Part shown: in pieces, positions 12,225 through 22,064 of the stretch
Layout: every line of letters begins with the position of its first letter
Position numbering within the stretch: the first letter of the stretch is position 1
NCBI RefSeq assembly: GCF_000003815.2
Contig: NC_049987.1
Coordinates: forward strand, 19,626,568 to 19,690,567
Direction: 5' to 3'
Length of the DNA stretch: 64,000 bases
Source of the DNA: Branchiostoma floridae
Taxonomy: Eukaryota > Chordata > Leptocardii > Amphioxiformes > Branchiostomatidae
Position numbers and translations under genes: made by a program
The notes under the pieces: generated by a model
What the model saw: only the letters and a program-made list of their open reading frames with translations
Database searches by the model: none
Told to the model about the DNA's origin: nothing

Positions 12225-12508
12225 TTTTTTTTTTTCTATTTGCTTTTGGACAGATGAGGACAATGCGGCACTGCACAAGTTTTTGTAACTTTTATTAACA
12301 GTGCCACACACACGGTACAGACAGAAGGTAAACGTAGTCTTTTTACCTCCCCGACCGAAGTCAGGTACCCATTTTGGGTGAAGTGGGAAAGTACGTGTAC
12401 AGTGCCTTTCCCAAGGGCACAACGTCGGAGGCACGGTGGGGATCAAACTCAGGACCTAAAGATTCCAAGACGAAAGCTCTACCAGTTACGCCACGCCCGA
12501 CGCCACAC
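12225..12508 (-). repeat. tRNA-derived SINE, full-length-looking
   Basis: Read on the minus strand from 12508: a tRNA-like head with box A GTGGCGTAACTGGTAGAG and box B GGTCCTGAGTTTGATCCC. A conserved body follows (CCTTGGGAAAGGCACTGTAC, then CACTTCACCC and GGGTACCTGACTTCGG), then a unique tail ending in an A-rich stretch (plus-strand T run at 12226-12236). It is not a functional tRNA: there is no anticodon stem or acceptor pairing. Part of the body recurs at 63559-63590. Confidence 0.75.
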
Positions 12509-13097
12509 AGTTCCAGTAGATCTCCTTCTGGTTCAATTCCAACACTATATACTCATCATACTTAGTTACGTTTTTGGTATAGATTATGAAGTAGCAGTTG
12601 TTTAAAAGGGTAAGATCGTCATTATTTCTTCTAGTAAATGACATTGTATACAATGCGTGACAAAAAAGCATGGCTTTTAGCCAAGTAAGCGTTCAGATCT
12701 AACAAATATGCCTGTGCGTGACTTCTTTACTGAACACTGATAATAATCTGTTAAACAAACATTCATGCCATGGATATTTGTGCACCTACTGTTACTGCCA
12801 CGACAATGGTATGGCCATTAAAAAAGGGTAAACAATCGGACCTGCATACCGCTACTGTAGCAGATCTCCCGCTCGGTTCTGCCTTTGTATCTTGTAATGT
12901 TTACATAAATAAGGTTTTACAAAGTAATGCACGGAATGCTTTTTGTGCTGTAGTACTGTACAACGTATTTCTGTTCCAGCACACAGACAGACCCGAAAGC
13001 ATTATGATAAAAGTTTCCGAAGCTGCAAAGGTAAGAACGGGATGTAACAAACCGTTTATGAGTGCTCGAATCTTGGGAATGGGGGTTTGTTAGGAGG
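12509..13097. other. intergenic DNA, no gene seen
   Basis: A plus-strand open frame of 107 codons lies at 12770-13093, but it has no homology I recognise, no splice context and no conserved copy. I treat it as chance. Confidence 0.3.
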
Positions 13098-13467
13098 TTA
13101 AGGCAACCTAAGCAATATTACAGCGTCAAAGTGGAAATATTCTGAATAAGGCAATCTGCATGATATTGACATCCACTGCACTTTATTCTCACATTCACGG
13201 CATAATTTGATACTTTGTGAAGTTAAAAACAGCCCATAGACAAGGCACGGATATTCCTTATTATTGTACCCCCCCCCCCAAAAAAAAAATAAGGACTTGA
13301 TCTGGAATCCCTGTGCAACTCATTCCCCCCGCTGTATTTAACGGCTCAATTTATGAAATAATGATGTAAATGTGCTAAAATAGTGCATTAGATGTCAATA
13401 TTATACATACTGCCTTATTCAGAATATTTCCACTTTTAACAATGTGATATTGCTTAGGTTGCCTTAA
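13098..13467. mobile_element. fold-back MITE flanked by TTAA
   Basis: The left arm from 13098 (TTAAGGCAACCTAAGCAATA, then GTGGAAATATTCTGAATAAG) is matched by an inverted right arm ending at 13467 (GCTTAGGTTGCCTTAA). The arms are about 85 bases with a few mismatches. TTAA at both outer ends fits a TTAA-targeting (piggyBac- or Kolobok-type) parent, which is inference. The interior has poly-C/poly-A tracts and no coding capacity. Confidence 0.75.
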
Positions 13468-14250
13468 CGTTACGACAAAAGTCGTTTTCGTGGAATCATG
13501 ATTTAGCGGTAGAAAGATTAGCGAGAAAACCGCGAAGATAAACGTTAACCTTAGCTTCCTCGGCGAACATTTCAAGATTTACAGATTTACAAAAGGAAGA
13601 AAGGCTTGGATGAACTCCCGCCTTCGCACCCAGGGGTTTATTTTTGGCAAGAAGTGACACGACTTTGCTATGGCAACTTAATAAAAATTCAAAGTCTTAT
13701 AATATTTTATGACGTATCTTCAACAGCCTCAGGAAATTTTAACTGGGTGCTGTTATTTATATATTGTAACATTTACATGTACTATCGTATCCCACCTACC
13801 CCTGCCCGATAATGGTATTGTCTGGTGACTTTTCACCCGTGACCCCTTGTTTCACCCGTGGATAAACAGGTAAAAACACTTTCTCACAAATTGTGTTTCG
13901 CTTTGCTGCATTTATTCAGTACCGGCAGAATAGAGCAAACGGCTAGAACTCCTTCTTGATCTATGAATTTTCTTGAGTGGTCTCTCGGAAACCCTCAGTG
14001 CTCGCACCGCGGAAAGGGGCGATATAATTTTTCGAAGCCTCGCTTGGGAGGGGGGCGTGGTTGAAAATGTACACAAAAGTTAGACGTCTGAGCTTAGGAT
14101 AGTTTCTATTTCATATTATTTCATACGTGTATTGTGTCAATTCTAGATACAATATATACGTGCTGCACACTTATTGTCTCTATTCTAGATATACGTATTG
14201 CCAAGGAAGAAGAAGAAGGACGTTTTATCAAGTATTGCACACCTTTCAGC
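13468..14250. other. upstream region of the SDR gene
   Basis: No gene is seen. Two short similar lines (CAATTCTAGATACAATATA and CTATTCTAGATATACGTA) at about 14138 and 14178 form a local duplication just before the SDR start codon. No clear TATA box. Confidence 0.35.
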
Positions 14251-15747
14251 ATGGCGTCCGGCAAGTGCGTGGCCCTGGTGACGGGCGGGGGGAGTGGCAT
14301 CGGGCGGGCCACGGCCGTCAGGTTCGCCGAGCTCGGCTACCACTGCGCCGTCGCCGACATTGACGAGGCCAGTGCACGGGAGACGGTCGGCATGCTGAAA
14401 ACTCCAGGTCTCTTAAGGTTGTTTCACACGTGCGTATATATTGTGCGTACGAGGTCCGTATGGAAGTCTGTAGCCTCTACCAGGCTCCACAGGGCGCTAG
14501 AAAAGTAGATTGGACAAATGTAAACAATTGATATGCCATACGAGTTAGCTGGGTCTCAAACCATACTCCTCGGCCAGCTAACTCCTTTGTCATGTTATCT
14601 ACATTTGTCTAGTTTCGACTTTTTTCTACAGTGACCTGTGGGGCCTGGTAGAGGCCTCCATAGGAACCTCATACGGTATTGAATATATACGAATGTGTGC
14701 CCCCCCCCCTTAAATGAAGCAGAATTACAATCTTTAATACCATGTCATGGCACCGACGCAGAATTAGGCACACCTGCACATTGTTACCTCGCCAAGCAAG
14801 GTAGTTTTGTTTTTGTACAATAGTGAGCGTATGTATGTTTGCGTTTCTGTGGATGGACAGTATAACTTCAGAAATCCTGGATAGATTGTATTGATTTTTG
14901 GCATGTATTTTTGGACAGGTACTGATGAGATCTTGAAGTGATTAGATTGTGACCCAGCGGCTTGTTACTGAACTACAGCAGAAGTTTTTGTTTTGGTATC
15001 TCAACTTCTGGACATCCTATAGCTGTGCAGCTCTATTTCTTTCTTCTTTCATATTAAAGCCGTAGTTTTTTACTAGCATTCCTTCCTTTATTCATCTATC
15101 CAGGTCTAGCTGTGCAGGTAGATGTCAGCAACACTGCCAGTGTCCAGGCGATGGTTGATACCACAGTCAAACAGTTTGGCCGTATCGACTGCGCTTTCAA
15201 CAACGCCGGCATCGAGGGCGCTCGTGAGAAAATCGTGGACTACCCAGAAGACATGTTTGACAGGGTCATGAACGTGAACTTGAAGGGGATGTGGCTGTGC
15301 GTGAAGTACGAGGTCGCCCAGATGCTCAAACAGGAGCGAGTCATCAGCGACCCGGCAAAATGGGCGGGCAAACCCGACCTGTGTCGTTTCCAAGGGCAAC
15401 GCGGGAGCATCGTCAACTCCAGTAGCATCGCAGGACTCGACTCGATGCCCGAGTTCACGCCGTACTGCGCGTCAAAGTGGGGGATCATCGGACTGACCAA
15501 GACAGTGGCACAGGAGTACGCTAAGGATGGGATCCGCGTGAACGCTGTGTGCCCTGGTACGACAGACACGCCCATGCGGGGCCGGTTCGAGGCCCAGTGG
15601 CCAGACTGGCAGGCGAAGACGGATGCTAGTTACCCCGTGGGCAGGGTCGCTGCACCAGAGGAGGTGGCCGAGGCTGTTGTCTGGCTGTGCAGTGATGCCT
15701 GTCCATTCACTACAGGGGAGTACCTGAACATTGCTGGGGGCAGATAG
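14251..15747 (+). CDS. classical short-chain dehydrogenase/reductase (SDR), two exons
   Basis: Exons 14251-14407 and 15104-15747, joined in phase 1, give 266 aa. Visible SDR motifs: cofactor loop TGGGSGIG (residues 11-18), an acid at the end of strand 2 (VADID, Asp36) that favours NAD(H) over NADP(H), FNNAG (84-88), an Asn in NVNLKG, catalytic Ser160, and YCASK with Tyr173 and Lys177. The C-terminal part has PGTTDTPM and a closing GEYLNIAGG typical of FabG/glucose-dehydrogenase-like members. The substrate cannot be told. Residues about 130-151 form an extra segment before SIVNSSS that most family members lack. The start is the ATG just ahead of the Rossmann strand; an upstream in-frame ATG at 14134 would add 39 unlikely residues. 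The donor (GTCTCT) is weak, but phase and protein continuity support it. Confidence 0.85.
14420..14700. mobile_element. fold-back MITE in the SDR intron
   Basis: The left arm (from CACACGTGCGTATATATT through AGCCTCTACCAGGCTCCAC to GGACAAATGTA) is inverted in the right arm (TACATTTGTC through GTGGGGCCTGGTAGAGGCC to ATATATACGAATGTGTG). Arms are about 105 bases at roughly 80% identity. It lies within a few bases of the splice donor at 14408. Confidence 0.75.
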
Positions 15748-16913
15748 GAATGATGCTGCAAAAAGATAGAAAAAAGAATGCCCCCTCCCAAAAATGGCAT
15801 GCTGTCCATAAACTGGGCAGGGTAAAAGGAACAAGACACAAAATGCACTGAGGGAGATAGCCTCCCTTCTCTTACCATTCAAAGTGATAACAACAGAATG
15901 ATTGACAAGCTTCTTGGGCCCACCTGCAGCCTGAAATCTCTAGGCAAATATTCATATTATATGTAAAATGTAGACTAAGTGGAGATAAGAATGTGCAGTG
16001 CAGATATTGTAGTGGTATAGCCATTATGATACTAAATAGCAGAATGGTCCCCAAACAGTGGAAAACATAGCAAATGAGGACATGGCAAATGAGGACTCGT
16101 TAAGCTTTGTTTTTACAAAGATTGAACTTAAGCCTAGATAGGGTATTAGATAATAATAAGCAACCTACAATTTGCATGCAGACTGAAATTAGAATGGCAG
16201 GAATATACAGAAAGCGGCAAATATATGGTTTATATTTTTTTTGGAAATATGTTGCTTGTAGTATTATATGATGCTGGAGTTGTAGAGATGTCACATATTA
16301 TTTGTTGTGACCCATTTACAGCATGTCTTTGTTGTGTAGCTGACAGCTGAGGTGTATGCATATTTGCCAACATTTGATCCAGAAACATGCATTTTTAAAG
16401 ATGAAGTAGAATTGCTTCTGTATGCATTTTGGGCTAGAACCATGGAAGTAGGACATATCAGAATCTCAGAATGTGCCACACTGTTTTAATGCCTTTGCAC
16501 TCCCAAGTCCCAACCAATGTAATTACAGGAATATGTTGGTTTCATGAGAAACCATTTTAAGTTCATATATAACATGACCTAAGAAGCAAAGGATTTCTAA
16601 ATCAATAGATAAACTAGCACTCCATCTATATACAATGTAATATAGAAACACTCATATAATATTTCATACAGACAATGTGTAATTTCAGAAATCTAGATAT
16701 TACAGTATAGTGAAAGGTCTGTGGTTACAAAATACAGGTGTGATTGAATTGCATACCCAAATTTTAAAATCTCAAGTGAACAATTTTTGGGGCTGTTCAT
16801 TTTCTATCAACATATCTGCTGTGCTCTGTCTCAACTTTCTCATCGGCTCTGTCTTCATCAGAAGTCTCTTCTAAATCAGAATACATGTATATTCAAGTAC
16901 AGATCTCTGATTG
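15748..16913. other. convergent intergenic region between the SDR gene and gene D
   Basis: The two genes point at each other, so both 3' UTRs must lie here. No gene, no paired repeat ends and no clear structured RNA are seen. Confidence 0.4.
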
Positions 16914-19900
16914 TCATATTTGTTGATCATACAAGAGATACTGTACACAGACAGCGAGACAAAGTGCTGCTATGCTTATAAAAGCTAACACAATGTTCCT
17001 CTTGTTGCAATTGTAAGTGGTAATGTCATCATCTCCAAATGTTTCTTCAAACATTGGATCTGATTTTCTGCCCTTACTGTTGTTCGAAATGAGCTTTGAC
17101 AGAAGCTCAACGCGGCCTTCTGCAAATTGTACTTCGGACGGAAACTTTGAAGACTTCGCGATCTCGAGCGCCTCCTCTGCCATCTCCAGTGCTCTCTGCC
17201 TCCTGTTCCTGTACCTGAACAGGTCCGACCGAGCCAGATGCCAATAGTAGCGCATGCGGTTTGGGATACCGTCCCACAAGTTTTTCTCCACTTCGTCTAA
17301 ACTGTCCCCCGCTTGTCTCAGGTCATCCTCGGTCACATCGTCCGATCTGTTCGCCGATCGAACCTCTGACCAGCACCCAAGTAGAGACATGGCATGGCGG
17401 ATGTGCGCCCTGCGTAGCTTGTTCCTACACGACTCGTCCTCCTCCCCACCCTGTCTGTAGTGTTGTATGGCGTACTGAAAGGCCTCTGTGGCATGGTCCT
17501 GAAAATCGCTTGTAGAAATCTCCAGATCCGTGCACTCCTCGTTTAGCACTTGCGCGAACAGGGCGGCGACGTTATACCAGATCTCTCCCGTGTCACGCCC
17601 TACCTGCAATTGGTCCAAACCCTGAAGGATGAAAATCTATAATTAGTCCATGTATGAATATGCTCAAACCATTGTAGCTATAACACTATAAGTGTTAAGG
17701 TGCAAAAATTTAGTAAGACTGTTGACTACAGAAATATGAAGTACTTTTTGATATTGGTTACTTGCAAGAGTACGTTACTAGGCTAAGCCATGATCAGTTA
17801 CTTATGCATCCCCCCGAGTACAGTTACTGCCAAAACGCATAGGCTTTTGTATTGTCACTCATATTCTCAAATATGGTGTTGAACAGTAGCAATATTGTAT
17901 TGTCTCTGTTTTTGTCAGCAGGGTTAGCCCTTTGTAATAGCCATAGGCTAGTTGGGCAGCCCTGGTTGTGTGTTCTGAACAGCCAAACCAATAAATAAAT
18001 AAAATAAACAGTAGCAATGCTTAACAGCAATACGTTGATATAGTTACCGAGGAACGTTTATTAAGTGTCCTTGTTCAGTGCTTTACCTGTTGTGCTAAGG
18101 CAATGGCATTCTCGGCTTCCTTGTACTTCTTCTCCTTGCGAAACAGTGCCGACTTCAGGTAGAGCATGTGCGCCTGGTGATGGTGAGGGTCCTGAGTCTG
18201 GAATATCAACTCCTGTACCCGCAGTATGCTCTGTTGTCCGTCTGCCAGGTCATTCCGGTAGTACGCAGCAACGATATTCTGTCGATAACAAGACACACTC
18301 TTCTATAGTCTACAAAAATAAACCCCATATTTATACATGATAGACATGGTAGCTCAATATCTTTGAGAGTCTTAGCCATCCTTGGAGGAAAATATGAAAA
18401 CTTACTTCAAGAACTATCCGAATGAGGATGTCAGGGTTTTCTGCAAAGTGGCTGCAGACTCTTCTGTAGAACCGGTCGTAGTTATGCCATTTTCCTGTAA
18501 AGAATGTAGGAATTTTTTCAATGGTTCTCTGACATTTATTCTAGAGAATTTGCGGCAAAGGTACACCATGTAGTGTATTTGATGTAATGCAGATATCAAG
18601 CACATGCAAAAAGTGAATATTACCTTATTACAATATTTACCTTCTTCCTCTAGTATTTCCATGTGTGATATTATCGTTTGACATTCACCCTCCAGTTTTT
18701 TGTCACCTGAAAAAGATGTAAATCATTTTTGGACGTTATAACGCTTTGTAAAAATGTCTTGCTATAAACAAACAGCATTATTAAACCCCAATATTGATGC
18801 AATGTATGGTACGTGTTGACAAATGTGTATGATGGTGTTTAAAAATCTGCCATTAACAATCTTGTTAAAGGATGTGGCAAAATATGATTAAGTTGATGTC
18901 AATGTGAACTTTTTCCTCACCAAAAGTGCCTTGTCGGGGCATCCTTTTGAACATGCACAGTCGGCCATTTTTGAAACCCATGTCTTGTTCTTTGTCTTTC
19001 ACCCGCCTCTCTGTCTGTTGGGTAGCGATAATGATTGTTATTAAGTACATGAAAAGGAAAAACGTCCAACGATATGATATGAAAGAAAGAGTCATAAGAA
19101 AATATTTCATAAACATCCGTTGATATATCGAACAATATTAGGCAAGGAACAATTGAACGATTTATTGTTCACTTATTACCAACTTTAAGTGAGGATAATT
19201 CATTCTACCGCATTCGAACTTCGTCTCATGACATACTCCACGTTTACAACACTGCGCAAATACTTGAATAATTGTACAGCAGCACCGCCTCCTGTTTACT
19301 CGCAGACAACAATGAATTATTGTAGGCATACCTTTCCCCGAGCTCCGCCATATGCATGTTTTCTGCCTAACAGTTCCTCTTTTACTTGCGTACCGCCATC
19401 GTTTTCTCTGCAGAAGAATTCTGGCACTGAGTCCAGGAGTTTGATTTTTGCAAGGTGAAAGGAGGCATTGGTTTCCTAAAGTTTGTATTCAATCAAGCTA
19501 GCTTTCAGATTACAACAATTGGGCCTGATTAAGAGGTACAGTATTTTATACGTTTCTTCTTGTTGGTCGACACTTCAAAGCTACGAGTTACATTTGCATT
19601 CATACGTTTACAATATGTCTACACTGTCAAGTGTCTACCTACATAGTCATAGGCTAGTTGGGCAGCCATGGCTGTGTGTACTGAACATCCAAACCAATAA
19701 ATAGATAAATAAATAAATAAGCAAATAAAAAGATAAAACATGTCACAAATGGAAAACAAAACTAGCGGATAGGATAATTACCTGTCTGTGTTGCTGTGTG
19801 TTTGGTGCTCTCGACCTTCTTGGCAACATCCTTCCCGTCCACTGTCATAGAACTCCCCTCACTTTGTATCTGTATCCCAACAGGGTTACTGATGTTGTAC

Positions 19901-20728
19901 ACGTTGTAAACTGGAGGGGGTCCATACGGTACTGCGACGGCGGTACATGCCTGATGTGCACACGGGAGGTACTGCTGCACAGCTTGGTTGAAAGGCACCA
20001 GTTGGCTATCTGTATTATCTGTAAATGTGTTCACCTTAATTTTCTATAATGCAGTTTACAATAACATCTGTTTATAAGATAGAACTGCATTGAACAACGA
20101 TAAACAATATGTCTTAACGCCATATTACTGAACAACACTTGTACGTTGTAGGAAACTATCTACTTTTAATTACAAGAAATTAGTAGTATGGATTTAATTT
20201 GTTCAGTCTGGTAATTCTAAGACTTGGGCAGTTTCACTTTTGATGCCCAACATAATATATTAAAAATACACCCACCGACGTCATGGAAAATGCAGGAGTG
20301 CTATGTAGCACCTTTGCTTGGACAGAATTGAAACGAAGATGTATGCTATCCACACTGACATTAATTCCAATTGGTGTCGATTTTCATACATGGAAGAGAA
20401 TTGCCGGAATTGCCGGAATTGCCTTGCTAACATAAGGCAACTCCAGTTGGGCTTGGTAACAACAAAGGCTGTGTGCTACCCCCCTCCCCCTGCACGTCGA
20501 ATAACTTTGGTACTTAATTATGACTGCTTTGAATATAGAGGGGAAAATCTAATTGCAATTTCATTTCCCGTTGTTTATTTGATTACTAGAATTCCCAAAT
20601 TTTGAGCCCTTAAAGGAGTTAACTTGCACAGTACGTCAAAAATGGAACCGGAGTCTTTTTCGTAAGACGGCTGTTGTTTACGTACCTGCTACGGGCTCCG
20701 AGTAATCCTTTCCCTCAGATGATTCCAT
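16914..20728 (-). CDS. gene D: RHIM-like motif + TPR-like helices + C-terminal tail anchor (7 exons, 474 aa)
   Basis: Exons (minus strand): 20686-20728, 19782-20018, 18921-19010, 18641-18706, 18406-18494, 18087-18278 and 16914-17621. Phases run 1,1,1,1,0,0 and the reading frame stays open to a TGA. The start MESSEGKDYSE is at 20728. Residues about 51-76 hold VYNVYNISNPVGIQIQSEG, then SSMTV. This is a RHIM-like core (N-x-x-G-I-Q-I) flanked by hydrophobic positions; the last Gly of the (I/V)Q(I/V)G tetrad is replaced by Gln. A charged linker and a short helix (MEILEEEG) follow. Exons 5-7 give TPR-like helices (KEKKYKEAENAIALAQQ; RQRALEMAEEALEIAKSS). The C-terminus ends with NKRN, a 22-residue hydrophobic segment (449-470) and four residues, as in tail-anchored proteins. 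A role as a membrane adaptor is inference. Gene E is its paralogue. Confidence 0.75.
17905..18009 (+). mobile_element. LINE-type 3' tail (truncated), intron of gene D
   Basis: The sequence GGCTAGTTGGGCAGCCCTGG followed by CCAAACCAATAAATAAATA recurs at 19642-19730. Shared 3' ends with an (AAATA)n tail are typical of 5'-truncated non-LTR retrotransposons. Confidence 0.6.
19642..19730 (+). mobile_element. LINE-type 3' tail (truncated), between exons 2 and 3 of gene D
   Basis: Same 3' end as 17905-18009 (AGGCTAGTTGGGCAGCCATG, then AACCAATAAATAGATAAATA). It lies about 50 bases from the splice donor at 19781, on the opposite strand to the gene. Confidence 0.6.
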
Positions 20729-22064
20729 CTCGATTAACCAAGTCGTAATGTTACTAGCCGTTATGTCATTCCTGTCACTTCTAGAACTCTCATCAGATAG
20801 TATCATACAATCCAGATGAAAGTCTTGTAACCCATTCCTATTGAACGTGGCAGTAGCGCCTGTACGTGTTTATGGACACGAAGCCGTCAGTAACCGGAGG
20901 CTATATCTGACGTGACACAGACGCACGTGATTGAAATACGAGCGTCCCGATAACAAAGAAGCTTACGCGAATGAATGGCTGCGTACCTTTGCTGTGACTC
21001 ACGGGCTAGTGAGTACGAAACTACAGTGTCGCCTCCATAGCAGGCTTCTTGGCTGGATTTTTGGCATACTAAGTATTCTGAATTACCCTCGTATCATATA
21101 CATTGTTCGGTACCAGTTTTATGGCCGTACCAGATCCTGGTAGCTGTCCAAAATCAGCACATGGTAAGCTCATCAGAAAAGTGATAAACAATCGGTGAAC
21201 AGCACGCAATAAGCCCCACGAAGGCAAGCCAAGAAACCTGATATAGAGGTTGTTTGTATGCGAATCACATATTGATAGTCCGCCGAAGAAAAATCTTCCA
21301 GTTGGTTTCTGTTCCTCGATTCCAGTATGTTTACTCGTACCAACCGTGGAAATATAACCGTCGTTAATTGGTTGATAAAAGAGACTTAGGGAATTTCTTT
21401 ACACGTACAAGGATTTTTACATGACCGTTTGACCAGTGAGTCATGATACACACTTGTAAAACAAGGCCAATGTCACCTTAGTGTAAACTGTGTTGGTCAT
21501 CATGAGGACTAAATCAAAGCATTGACTCTTCGCCATTTTCTGCAAGCTATCGCCGCAGAATTGCTACACATAATATGACCGTGTGATCTACCAATTTAAA
21601 GCAAAAGATACCAATAAGAAACATCATATCTATGCATTACAGTACAACATGGGGGAGATATATATATACATTTTGTCAAATTGGTGCAACAGTTGTATTT
21701 GCTGTTGAACTTTTATTCAAAGACCTATTTGGGGAATAAAAGGTNNNNNNNNNNNNNNNNNNNNNNNNNNNNNNNNNNNNNNNNNNNNNNNNNNNNNNNN
21801 NNNNNNNNNNNNNNNNNNNNNNNNNNNNNNNNNNNNNNNNNNNNGTCCATGCTAAAAGGCTGATTAGAATATATAGTAACTGCAGTACTTGAAAAAGTTA
21901 AACCAAACAAATGAATAAATAATATAAGAATGACGAAGTATAACGATTATATCTGATTCTCTGTGGATATTGGAATATGACATTTCCGCGTTATAAGTCA
22001 TTGCTGCCATTTCAACCGTTGAAAATGTCGATTTTCATATACTGTTTCACATGTTGTGCAATCT
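20729..22064. other. region between genes D and E
   Basis: This holds the promoter of gene D and the 3' end of gene E. I see no gene. It contains an assembly gap (21745-21844). No core promoter element is clear enough to call. Confidence 0.4.
21745..21844. other. assembly gap (100 N)
   Basis: Exactly 100 N, the usual placeholder for unknown size. It lies between genes D and E. Confidence 0.99.

Noticed and set aside
12430-12508. tRNA-like sequence with box A and box B
   Set aside because: No acceptor-stem or anticodon-stem pairing, and the sequence runs on into a SINE body and tail. It is called as a SINE head, not a tRNA gene.
18917-19016. Alternative acceptor for gene D exon 3 four bases upstream
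   Set aside because: Using the first AG (CCCAACAG) would put exon 3 into a frame that ends in phase 2 and creates a stop in exon 4. The second AG (AGACAG) keeps phase 1 throughout.
20229-20243. ISRE-like AGTTTCACTTTTGA in intron 1 of gene D
   Set aside because: One near-match to an interferon-response element is expected by chance at this length, and it is not at a mapped promoter.
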